A DNA stretch of 52,906 bases from Pseudorhodobacter sp. E13 (GTDB taxonomy: Bacteria > Pseudomonadota > Alphaproteobacteria > Rhodobacterales > Rhodobacteraceae): the NCBI RefSeq assembly GCF_003991405.1, contig NZ_RPEN01000144.1, forward strand, positions 1 through 52,906, written 5' to 3'. Below, piece by piece: positions 1 to 6,555 of the stretch (position 1 is its first letter; each line of letters starts with the position of its first letter). The notes under the pieces are model-generated. The model was not told the origin of the DNA and did not search any database. It worked only from the letters and a program-made list of their open reading frames with translations. Made by a program: the position numbers and the translations under genes.

Positions 1-28
1 CCCCCCCCCCAGCCCCCTCGTGCCCTTT

Positions 29-150
29 CATCTATTCACAAATATCCCGGGGGGTCCGGGGGGCTGGCCCCCCGGCTTTTGGCTTGGTCCGGGGGGCTGG
101 CCCCCCGGCTTTTGGCTTGGTCCGGGGGGCTGGCCCCCCGGCTTTTGGCT
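29..150. repeat. Leader plus three tandem 33-bp hairpin repeats (locus 1)
   Basis: A leader (CATCTATTCACAAATATCCC, 30-49) is followed by three tandem copies of a 33-bp unit starting at 55, 88 and 121. Each unit carries the palindrome CCGGGGGG-CTGG-CCCCCCGG. Copies 1 and 2 are identical and copy 3 diverges after about 30 bp. The array lies just past the stop of the minus-strand gene at 181. The same leader plus hairpins recurs at 34098-34180 and 48474-48600, also directly after minus-strand stops. Read from the gene, GC-rich hairpins are followed by a T-rich ATATTTGTG, so an intrinsic terminator role is likely (inference). Confidence 0.8.
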
Positions 151-180
151 CGAACCGGGGCGCCAGCCCCCCCCCGGAAT

Positions 181-543
181 TCAATCCATCCGCTCCAATA
201 ACTCCAGACGGTTGCCAAACGGGTCCGCCACATAAAGGCGGCGGATGCCGGGCAGGTCGGCGTCTGGCTGAAACGCGATCTGATGCCGCTGCAATACAGC
301 GATCACGGCAGAGAGATCCGCCGTCTCCAGCGCCGGATGTGCCTTCTTGGCCGGCATGAACGGCGTCTCAATCCCCAGATGCAACCGCAGCGCGCCGCTT
401 TCAAACCAGACCCCGCCACGCGCTTGCAAGGTGGCGGGCTTTTCAACCGGGGTCAGGCCCAGCACGCCTTGGTAAAAGGCCAAAGCCTCGGCCTCACCGC
501 CCTTGGGCATGGCAAGTTGAACGTGATGCAGCGCAAAGAACAT
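181..543 (-). CDS. VOC (glyoxalase/bleomycin-resistance) superfamily protein
   Basis: A 120-residue protein with the one-domain VOC pattern: an N-terminal LHHVQLAM strand with the first metal-site His, a central GVWFESGALRLHLGIE segment, and a C-terminal VADPFGNRLELLE strand ending in the typical metal-ligand Glu. VOC members are metal-dependent lyases, isomerases, dioxygenases or binding proteins, and the substrate cannot be read from sequence. The start at 543 was chosen because homology begins exactly there; the frame stays open upstream but encodes nothing recognisable. It is a single gene, and its stop abuts the hairpin array at 29-150, which may terminate it. Confidence 0.85.
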   Translation of the reverse strand: MFFALHHVQLAMPKGGEAEALAFYQGVLGLTPVEKPATLQARGGVWFESGALRLHLGIETPFMPAKKAHPALETADLSAVIAVLQRHQIAFQPDADLPGIRRLYVADPFGNRLELLERMD

Positions 544-690
544 GAAACACCTTTCATTCCAGCCTCTCCCCCAGCCTAACGCAAAGGCGGCCAAAGCCCA
601 GCCCCGGCTTTTGCGTTGATCTCTGTTGCGGGCTGGCCGAAGATGGCCGCGCGATTGCCCCCATAGCCCGCACCCAAGCACAGGATTCCC

Positions 691-1284
691 ATGGTTCCCA
701 TCCTCTATTCCTTTCGCCGCTGCCCCTATGCGATGCGGGCGCGGCTGGCTGTGCAGGTCTCTGGCTTGGCGGTGGAGTTGCGGGAGATTTTGCTGAAAGC
801 CAAGCCTGCGGCCTTTCTGGCCGCCTCCCCCAGCGGCACAGTGCCGTGCCTTGTCACCCGCGCGGGCGTAATCGACGAAAGTCTGGATATCATGCTCTGG
901 GCCTTGGCGCAGAATGACCCCGAAGGCTGGCTTGCGATGCCCGAGGCGGGCCGGGACTGGATCGCCCGTGCCGATGGGCCGTTCAAACGCAGTCTGGACC
1001 GGGTGAAATATGCCAGCCGCTTTGACGCGCAGGAGGTGGACGCTGCGCGGGCCGAGGCGATGGCGTTTCTGACCGACCTGAACGGCGCAATGGGGGAATG
1101 GATCTTTGCGCGCCCCAGCCTTGCCGATTTCGCCTTGTTGCCCTTCGTGCGGCAATTCGCCTTTGTCGACAAGCCATGGTTTGATGCGCAACCCTGGCCC
1201 AGAGTTCACGCTTGGTTGGCGCGGTTTCTGAGCTCCAACCGGTTTGCAGCGATCATGGAAAAGCAGGCGGTTTGGGCGGCATAG
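691..1284 (+). CDS. Glutathione S-transferase family protein
   Basis: A 197-residue protein. The N-terminal thioredoxin-like domain (about 1-75) starts with LYSFRRCPYAMRARLA; the CPYA motif resembles the active-site region of omega/beta-like GSTs. A GTVPCLV segment near residue 50 matches the cis-Pro glutathione-binding loop. The C-terminal half is helical, with SLADFALLPFVRQF as the usual N-capping box. It is predicted to be a cytosolic glutathione transferase or thiol oxidoreductase of unknown substrate. AGGA lies five bases before the ATG. It is a single gene on its strand, followed by a hairpin at 1290-1306. The family is clear; the reaction is not. Confidence 0.85.
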   Translation: MVPILYSFRRCPYAMRARLAVQVSGLAVELREILLKAKPAAFLAASPSGTVPCLVTRAGVIDESLDIMLWALAQNDPEGWLAMPEAGRDWIARADGPFKRSLDRVKYASRFDAQEVDAARAEAMAFLTDLNGAMGEWIFARPSLADFALLPFVRQFAFVDKPWFDAQPWPRVHAWLARFLSSNRFAAIMEKQAVWAA

Positions 1285-1289
1285 CGGGC

Positions 1290-1311
1290 GGTGGGTTGCA
1301 CCCACCCTACG
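1290..1311. repeat. Short REP-like hairpin (GGTGGGT-TGC-ACCCACC)
   Basis: A perfect 7-bp inverted repeat with a three-base loop, followed by CTACG, five bases after the stop codon of the GST-like gene. Hairpins of the form GTAGGGTGGGT...ACCCACC are dispersed intergenically in many proteobacteria (established knowledge). It may act as a terminator or an mRNA-end stabiliser. Confidence 0.55.
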
Positions 1312-1368
1312 GCTTGTGGCTTCGCGCCTGCGCCCGCCATGCCAATGCGCCCCTTGCCAGCGGTGACA

Positions 1369-1389
1369 GGTATTTTTGCCAAGATGAAG
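1369..1389 (+). repeat. 21-nt dispersed element, copy 1
   Basis: GGTATTTTTGCCAAGATGAAG occurs here on the plus strand and again, identical but inverted, at 22686-22706. Its core (TATTT..TG..A.GATGAA) resembles the leader of the hairpin arrays at 29, 34098 and 48474 when those are read on the minus strand. It lies downstream of the GST-like gene and its hairpin, in terminator-like orientation. Confidence 0.6.
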
Positions 1390-1437
1390 CCAGAGGTCTG
1401 CGCCCAATCTTAAAGGGGGCGGCGCCCGGCTGTGGGA

Positions 1438-1764
1438 TCAGAGCAGGTCTTCTTCCTCGGCATCCACATCAACGCCCAAAGCATCCAGCCCGGCCTCTAG
1501 GTTTTCGGCCAGATGCGGCATGCCCATCAGGTAATCCGCCGTGGGCGTCGTTTTTTCGGTGCGGGCGGTCATCAGCGCTTCGGCATAATCCTCGGCGTCA
1601 AAGCTGCCGCGTCCGACCCATGCAATCGCCGTCAGATGGGCTTGTTCATCGTCATTCAGGTTTTCGATGAAGGCAGAGAGTTCTGCCTCGGCGACGCGGC
1701 CCTCGCGCGCTTGAAAAATTACCTGAACCACTTTGCTGGCGCTGATTTCGATCATTTCGGGCAT
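1438..1764 (-). CDS. DUF3775 domain protein
   Basis: A small acidic protein of 108 residues (105 if it starts at the ATG at 1755). The central segment with NLNDDEQAHLTAIAWVGRGSF and the preceding VVQVIFQAREGRVAE stretch match the alphaproteobacterial DUF3775 family, which has no established function. The tail is very acidic (DVDAEEEDLL). AAAGGA lies better spaced for the 1755 start, so the true start may be three codons further in. It stands alone, convergent with the GST-like gene and divergent from the amidotransferase operon at 1892. No catalytic motif is visible. Confidence 0.7.
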   Translation of the reverse strand: MPEMIEISASKVVQVIFQAREGRVAEAELSAFIENLNDDEQAHLTAIAWVGRGSFDAEDYAEALMTARTEKTTPTADYLMGMPHLAENLEAGLDALGVDVDAEEEDLL

Positions 1765-1891
1765 CCTTTGTGCTTTGTCCAAGTTTGCGCCAAGCCGGGG
1801 CGCAGGGCAAGGCCCGACGCACCGCCGTTTCCCCCCTTGCCGCCCGACGGGGGAAAGGGCTAGGCTGCGCTGATCAACAAAAAGGTACGTC

Positions 1892-2572
1892 ATGCTGATT
1901 GGCATTCTGCAAACCGGTCTCGCCCCCGATCAATTGATGGGGCAGATGGGGGATTATCCCGATATGTTTCAACGGCTTCTGGCCGGACACGGGTTCACGT
2001 TCAAAACCTGGCGCGTGTTGGAAGGCGAATTTCCGCCCGATGTCACTGCGGCGGATGGCTGGTTGATCACCGGCTCCAAGTTCGGTGCCTATGAGGATCA
2101 TGCGTGGATCCCGCCGCTGGAGGATTTCATACGGGCCTCCTACGCCGCGCATGTGCCCATGGTAGGGATTTGCTTTGGCCATCAGATCATCGCGCAGGCG
2201 ATGGGCGGCAAGGTGGAAAAATTCACCAAGGGCTGGGCGGTGGGGGCCACCGAATATGATTTCGGCGGCAAGACCCTGCGTCTGAACGCCTGGCATCAGG
2301 ATCAGGTGGTCGAAAAGCCCGAGGCGGCGCAAGTGATTGGCAGCAATGACTTTTGCAGCAATGCGGCCTTGTTATACGATGATCGCATGTTCACTGTGCA
2401 GCCCCACCCCGAATTTCAGCCCGCCTTTGTCGATGGCCTGATGAAAACACGGGGCAAGGGTTTGGTGCCCGACCCGCTGCTGGAAGCCGCCGAGGCCAAG
2501 CTGGCCGCGCCCTTGGACGATCAAAGCATGGCAGGCCAGATCGCGGCCTTTTTCAAACAGCCGCGGGGCTGA
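1892..2572 (+). CDS. Class I glutamine amidotransferase, PuuD-like in context
   Basis: A 226-residue class I amidotransferase domain. The nucleophile Cys94 lies in GICFGHQ, and the His-Glu pair is in QPHPEF (His172, Glu174), so the catalytic triad is complete. There is no fused synthetase. It is first in an apparent operon, 24 bp before a glutamine-synthetase-like gene that is itself followed by an FAD oxidase. In the E. coli Puu pathway such genes encode a ligase (PuuA), an oxidase (PuuB) and a gamma-Glu-GABA hydrolase (PuuD). By context this protein may hydrolyse a gamma-glutamyl amide, but PuuD belongs to a somewhat different subfamily, so the role is inferred. AAAGG precedes the ATG by six bases. 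Confidence 0.8.
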   Translation: MLIGILQTGLAPDQLMGQMGDYPDMFQRLLAGHGFTFKTWRVLEGEFPPDVTAADGWLITGSKFGAYEDHAWIPPLEDFIRASYAAHVPMVGICFGHQIIAQAMGGKVEKFTKGWAVGATEYDFGGKTLRLNAWHQDQVVEKPEAAQVIGSNDFCSNAALLYDDRMFTVQPHPEFQPAFVDGLMKTRGKGLVPDPLLEAAEAKLAAPLDDQSMAGQIAAFFKQPRG

Positions 2573-2596
2573 AAGCTACAGGACCGGAGTTTTCCG

Positions 2597-3952
2597 ATGA
2601 CAAGATGGACAGATCAGATACCGGATGCCGCCAAGGCCTATATCGAAGGGCGCAGGCTGGACGAGGTGGAATGTATCATTGCCGATATTGCAGGGGTGGC
2701 GCGCGGCAAGGCGATGCCTGCCTCTAAATTCGCGACGCAAAAGAACTATTTTCTGCCCAATTCGATCTTTTTGCAGACGATCACGGGGGAATGGGCGGAT
2801 AACCCGACCGGGCTGTTCACCGAGCCGGATATGGTGTTGGTGCCGGATTATTCCACCACCACCGCCGCCCCCTGGACCGCCGATATCACCTTGCAGGTGA
2901 TCCATGATGCCGAAGATCAATCAGGCAATCCGGTTCCGACCGCGCCGCGCAATGTGTTGAAACGCATTGTCGATCTGTATCGCGCGCAGGGCTGGCAGCC
3001 GGTGGTGGCACCAGAGATGGAATTCTTTCTGACCGCCCGCAACCTTGACCCCAATATGCCGGTGATGCCGCCGATGGGGCGCTCTGGTCGGCGCGCGGCG
3101 GGCAAGCAGGCCTATTCTATGAGTGCGGTGGATGAATATGGCAAGGTGATCGACGATATCTATGACTTTGCCGAGGCGCAGGGCATGGAGATCGACGGGA
3201 TCTTGCAGGAAGGCGGCGCGGGGCAGGTAGAGATCAACCTTGCGCATGGCGACCCGGTGCGGCTGGCGGATGAGATTTTCTTTTTCAAGCGGCTGATCCG
3301 CGAGGCGGCGCTGCGGCATGATTGCTTTGCCACCTTCATGGCCAAACCGATTGAGGGGGAGCCGGGATCAGCGATGCATATCCATCATTCGGTGGTGGAT
3401 ATCAAATCCGGCAAGAATATCTTTTCGGCCCCGGATGGTGCGGAAACCGATGCCTTCATGCATTTCACCGCCGGGATGCAGAACCATTTGCCGGGGGCGG
3501 TGGCCTTGCTTGCGCCTTACGTCAACAGCTATCGCCGCTATGTGCCGGATTTCGCGGCACCGATCAATCTTGAATGGGGCCGCGACAACCGCACCACGGG
3601 GCTGCGCGTGCCGATCTCAGGCCCCGAAGCGCGGCGTTTGGAAAACCGTCTGGCGGGGATGGATTGCAACCCTTATCTGGGGCTGGCGGCCTCTCTCGCC
3701 TGTGGCTATCTGGGGTTGATGGAACAGAAGATGCCGCGCGCGGAATGCACGGGCGATGCCTATAACATCGAAACCGATCTGCCCTATAACCTTGGCGATG
3801 CGCTGGATTTGCTGGAGCTGGACACCGCCCTGTGCGAGGCGCTGGGGCCAGAGTTCTGCAAGGTTTACGATTCCGTGAAACGCAATGAATACAAAGAGTT
3901 CTTGCAGGTTATCAGCCCTTGGGAACGTGAACATCTGCTGTTGAACGTATGA
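2597..3952 (+). CDS. Glutamine synthetase family protein, gamma-glutamylpolyamine synthetase-like
   Basis: A 451-residue protein of the GlnA superfamily. It has the N-terminal beta-grasp domain (about 15-110) and the catalytic domain with the metal/glutamate signatures EMEFFL (about 140), QVEINLAHGDP (about 215), the ATP-site MHIHHS (about 260) and the NRTTGLRVP segment (about 335). The length and these motifs fit the PuuA/GlnA3-type ligases that glutamylate amines, rather than housekeeping GlnA. It would couple glutamate to putrescine or another amine at ATP cost in the cytosol. It sits between an amidotransferase and an FAD oxidase (4-bp overlap with the latter), which supports amine catabolism. 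GGAG precedes the ATG by seven bases. The substrate is inferred. Confidence 0.85.
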   Translation: MTRWTDQIPDAAKAYIEGRRLDEVECIIADIAGVARGKAMPASKFATQKNYFLPNSIFLQTITGEWADNPTGLFTEPDMVLVPDYSTTTAAPWTADITLQVIHDAEDQSGNPVPTAPRNVLKRIVDLYRAQGWQPVVAPEMEFFLTARNLDPNMPVMPPMGRSGRRAAGKQAYSMSAVDEYGKVIDDIYDFAEAQGMEIDGILQEGGAGQVEINLAHGDPVRLADEIFFFKRLIREAALRHDCFATFMAKPIEGEPGSAMHIHHSVVDIKSGKNIFSAPDGAETDAFMHFTAGMQNHLPGAVALLAPYVNSYRRYVPDFAAPINLEWGRDNRTTGLRVPISGPEARRLENRLAGMDCNPYLGLAASLACGYLGLMEQKMPRAECTGDAYNIETDLPYNLGDALDLLELDTALCEALGPEFCKVYDSVKRNEYKEFLQVISPWEREHLLLNV

Positions 3953-5232
3953 ACCTGCTGCATGCCAATGACCGGACCGGGGAATACCCTGCGTCTTACT
4001 ATGCCGCGACGGCGGTGGCGCATCAGCCTTTTGCGCCGCTGAAGGGGCAGGTGACGGCGGATGTCTGCATCATTGGCGGCGGCTATACCGGCTTGTCGGC
4101 GGCGCTGCATTGCGCGCAGGCGGGGCTGGATGTGGTGCTGCTGGAGGCGCATCGCGTGGGCTTTGGTGCCTCGGGGCGCAATGGCGGGCAGGTCGGGTCC
4201 GGGCAACGGCTGGAACAGGACGCGCTGGAAAAGCTGGCAGGCGCGGAAACGGCGCGCAAGCTGTGGGATATGGGCGAAGAGGCCAAGGCGCTGGTGCGGG
4301 ATCTGGCCGCCGCGATGGGCCTGCCCTTTCATCCCGGTGTGGCGCATGCCTGTTACACGGATGCCGAGGTGGCCCATGCCCATGCCGCTGCCGAAAAGCT
4401 GGCGGTTCATTATGGCTATGACCAGATAGAGCCGCTGCCCGAAGGGTTGATCGGCTCTGCCGCGTTCAAGGGCGGCGATCTGGATCGCGGTGCCGGGCAT
4501 CTGCATCCGTTGAATTTCGCGCTGGGGCTGGCCAAAGCGGCAGTTGCCGCAGGCGCGCGGATATTTGAGCGGTCAGAGGTGCATCACATCCAACACGGGC
4601 TGCGCCCTGTGGTGCAAACCAGCACCGGGCGCGTGACCTGCAACCATGTGATTCTGGCCGGTAACGGCTATCTGGGCCGGCTGGACCGCAAGGTTGCGGC
4701 GCGGGTGATGCCGATCAATAACTTCATCCTCGCCACAGAGCCGCTGGGCGAAAGCGCCGCCGGACTGCTGGCCGAGAATGTGGCGGTTGCCGACACAAAA
4801 TTCGTGGTGAATTACTGGCGTTTGTCTGACGATAACCGCCTGCTGTTTGGCGGCGGTGAAAGCTATGGCTACCGCTTTCCCGATATCCTGCAAACCGTGC
4901 GCAAGCCGATGCTGGAGGTTTATCCGCAGTTGAAGGATGTAAAGATCGACTATGCCTGGGGCGGGACGCTGGCGATCACCATGAACCGCCTGCCCTGCTT
5001 TGCCCGCCCGCATCCGAATGTGCTGTCGGCCTCGGGCTATTCGGGGCATGGGGTGGCGCTGGCAACGCTGGCGGGCAAACTGATGGCAGAGGTGATACAG
5101 GGGCAAGCCAGCGGGTTTGACCTGTTGGCCACCCTGCCCCAGCCGCGATTCCCCGGTGGGGTGGCCTTCCGTTGGCCGCTGCTGGTCGCCGCGATGACAT
5201 GGTATGGGCTGCGCGACCGGCTTGGGGTGTGA
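3949..5232 (+). CDS. FAD-dependent oxidoreductase, gamma-glutamylputrescine oxidase-like
   Basis: A 427-residue DAO-type flavoprotein. The Rossmann FAD motif is CIIGGGYTGLSAAL at about 41-54, followed by the LLEAHRVGFGASGRNGGQVG segment typical of the PuuB/OrdL family. The C-terminal ASGYSGHGVALAT stretch (about 357) is the second FAD-contact region. The usual reaction is oxidation of a glutamylated amine to an aldehyde with release of ammonia and H2O2. Its ATG overlaps the ligase stop by four bases, so the two are translationally coupled. The next gene (phaR) is convergent. A glycine/sarcosine-oxidase-like activity is the main alternative. Confidence 0.85.
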   Translation: MNLLHANDRTGEYPASYYAATAVAHQPFAPLKGQVTADVCIIGGGYTGLSAALHCAQAGLDVVLLEAHRVGFGASGRNGGQVGSGQRLEQDALEKLAGAETARKLWDMGEEAKALVRDLAAAMGLPFHPGVAHACYTDAEVAHAHAAAEKLAVHYGYDQIEPLPEGLIGSAAFKGGDLDRGAGHLHPLNFALGLAKAAVAAGARIFERSEVHHIQHGLRPVVQTSTGRVTCNHVILAGNGYLGRLDRKVAARVMPINNFILATEPLGESAAGLLAENVAVADTKFVVNYWRLSDDNRLLFGGGESYGYRFPDILQTVRKPMLEVYPQLKDVKIDYAWGGTLAITMNRLPCFARPHPNVLSASGYSGHGVALATLAGKLMAEVIQGQASGFDLLATLPQPRFPGGVAFRWPLLVAAMTWYGLRDRLGV

Positions 5233-5271
5233 CCCGCCGCCCGCGATACTTATGCGAAAACCCCTCTGGGA

Positions 5272-5832
5272 TCAGAGTTTCGACAGCTTCTTTTGCAGCT
5301 CTGCCAATTGCGCCTTGATGTCGCGCAACTCCTCTGATTCGCTTTGCGGGCTGCGCTCATCTTCAGGTGCGGGGCCGGTGCTGCCCCAGCCGGGCATGCC
5401 GCCCATGATGGTTTTCAAGAACGCTTCCTGCTGTTTGCGCATCGCATCAAACCCCGGCACGGCAGCCATCGGGTTGGGCACTTTGGTCAGGTTTTCCACC
5501 ATCTTCGACTGGCTGTCGCGCAGCATATCGAAAGAGGCCGACAGGAATTGTGGCACGATAGAGCCGACACCCGTGGTATAGCTGCGCACCAGATCGTTCA
5601 GCACATTGGTCGGCAAGACGCTTTCGCCTTTGCTTTCATGTTCCGCCACGATTTGCAGCAGGTATTGCCGCGTCAGATCATCGCCGGATTTCAGATCAAT
5701 GATCTGCACATCGCGCCCCTTACGGATGAAGCCTGCGATATCTTCCAGCGTCACATAATCAGAGGTTTCGGTATTATAGAGGCGGCGGCTCGCATAACGC
5801 TTGATCAGCAGCGGCGTTTCCGTTTCGGCCAT
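5272..5832 (-). CDS. phaR: Polyhydroxyalkanoate synthesis repressor PhaR
   Basis: A 186-residue protein. The N-terminal PhaR DNA-binding domain has the diagnostic LIKRYASRRLYNTETSDYVT start and IIDLKSGDDLTRQ (about 40-55). A central PHB-accumulation-regulatory region follows, with a C-terminal coiled coil (LRDIKAQLAELQKKLSKL). PhaR binds both PHA granules and DNA and represses phasin and synthase genes until granules appear. The start at 5832 has AAGGGGGG upstream and gives the canonical N terminus. It lies downstream of phaP with its own leader, which contains TGC-rich half-sites suggesting autoregulation. It is convergent with the amine-oxidase operon. Confidence 0.95.
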   Translation of the reverse strand: MAETETPLLIKRYASRRLYNTETSDYVTLEDIAGFIRKGRDVQIIDLKSGDDLTRQYLLQIVAEHESKGESVLPTNVLNDLVRSYTTGVGSIVPQFLSASFDMLRDSQSKMVENLTKVPNPMAAVPGFDAMRKQQEAFLKTIMGGMPGWGSTGPAPEDERSPQSESEELRDIKAQLAELQKKLSKL

Positions 5833-5853
5833 CTTGCCCCCCTTGGGATTTAT

Positions 5854-5883
5854 TGCACTGCGGAAAAGCTTACGGCAGCGCAG
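5854..5883 (-). promoter_or_regulatory. Possible PhaR autoregulatory half-sites upstream of phaR
   Basis: TGCACTGCGG (5854-5863) and GGCAGCGCAG (5874-5883) form imperfect inverted TGC-rich half-sites 22 bp upstream of the phaR start. They resemble the CTGC...GCAG boxes near phaP and phaC but are spaced more widely. The assignment is tentative. Confidence 0.35.
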
Positions 5884-5921
5884 AAAAAAAGAAAAGAGCG
5901 GGCTTCGAGAAGCCCGCTCTT
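5882..5921 (-). terminator. Intrinsic terminator of phaP
   Basis: A perfect 12-bp stem (AAGAGCGGGCTT, 5894-5905, with its complement at 5910-5921) and a four-base loop. Read on the minus strand, a T-rich run (TTTCTTTTTTTCTG) follows. It lies 49 bp after the phaP stop, so it would insulate phaR from phaP read-through. Confidence 0.9.
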
Positions 5922-5970
5922 GGCGCATCAACCGGCAGGGAGAGGCCGGGACGCATATAATCCGGTTGGA

Positions 5971-6420
5971 TTACTTTGCAGCAGAAGCCACTTTCTTCGC
6001 AGCGGTCTGAACGTCAGCCGTTGCTTTTTTCACAGCAGCGGTGGTTTCTTCGGTGACTTCTTTGCCAGCAGCCAGCATCAGCTCAACCGTTTCCATCTGC
6101 ACTTTTTTCGCAACTTCAGCGAAAGCGGCCAGGTTTTCAGCAGCCATTTCAGCAGCGACCGAAGCGAAATCGGTTGCGGCTTTGGTGTAGTCAGCCGGGT
6201 CAGCCTTGGCGGTGGTCACGGTCGAAACCTTGGCGATGGTGTCTTTTGCCCATTTCGAGGTGATCTCGGTGGACTTTTCAGCAGCTTCCAGAGCCACTTT
6301 CGACATTTTTTCAGCCATAGCAGCTTGGGTTTTGAACGCGTTCTGGAACGCGGTGTTGTCAACCGGGAATGCAGCCATCATGTCCTGAACCATTTTCGTC
6401 ATGTCGGGGGTCTTAGTCAT
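5971..6420 (-). CDS. phaP: Phasin family protein (PHA granule-associated)
   Basis: A 149-residue, Ala/Lys/Glu-rich, cysteine-free amphipathic helical protein. The phasin core (about 25-125) contains FQNAFKTQAAMAEKMSKVALEAAEKS and AAENLAAFAEVAKKVQMETVEL. The tail is a lysine/alanine-rich segment (VKKATADVQTAAKKVASAAK). Phasins coat PHA granules and set their size. A second in-frame ATG lies at 6426, but GGAG is spaced seven bases from 6420, so that start was chosen. A strong promoter with overlapping TGC-rich palindromes lies upstream, and an intrinsic terminator follows. It is therefore a separate transcript controlled by PhaR. Confidence 0.93.
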   Translation of the reverse strand: MTKTPDMTKMVQDMMAAFPVDNTAFQNAFKTQAAMAEKMSKVALEAAEKSTEITSKWAKDTIAKVSTVTTAKADPADYTKAATDFASVAAEMAAENLAAFAEVAKKVQMETVELMLAAGKEVTEETTAAVKKATADVQTAAKKVASAAK

Positions 6421-6468
6421 TTTCATTCTCCAAATCAGCGGAAGGTGTTTAGCGTTTCCTTGGAGATG

Positions 6469-6548
6469 TATATAGATGCTGCACTGCGGCATTGCAAGCA
6501 ATTTTTTCTGCATCGCAGCATCTTTTTCAAAAATGCCGCGATGCAGCA
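6469..6548 (-). promoter_or_regulatory. phaP promoter with PhaR-type operator boxes
   Basis: On the minus strand TTGCAA (6492-6497) and TATATA (6469-6474) are separated by exactly 17 bp, a good sigma-70 promoter. The box CTGCATCGCAG (6508-6518) matches the CTGC-N3-GCAG consensus reported for PhaR in Paracoccus and Rhodobacter. A second palindrome (TGCACTGCGGCATTGCA, 6480-6496) covers the -35/-10 spacer, and a third TGC-rich region lies at 6534-6548. Repression by occlusion when granules are absent is the expected mode. Confidence 0.75.
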
Positions 6549-6555
6549 TTTTCAC

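Noticed and set aside
20-235. Open frames on both strands with 11-residue repeats (PGGWPPGFWLG)
   Set aside because: The 33-bp repeat unit is a multiple of three, so any frame stays open. There is no ribosome site, the third copies break the pattern, and the palindromic hairpins explain the sequence better.
181-1407. A 408-codon minus-strand open frame
   Set aside because: Only the last 120 codons encode a recognisable VOC protein; the rest is antisense to the GST-like gene and depends on high GC.
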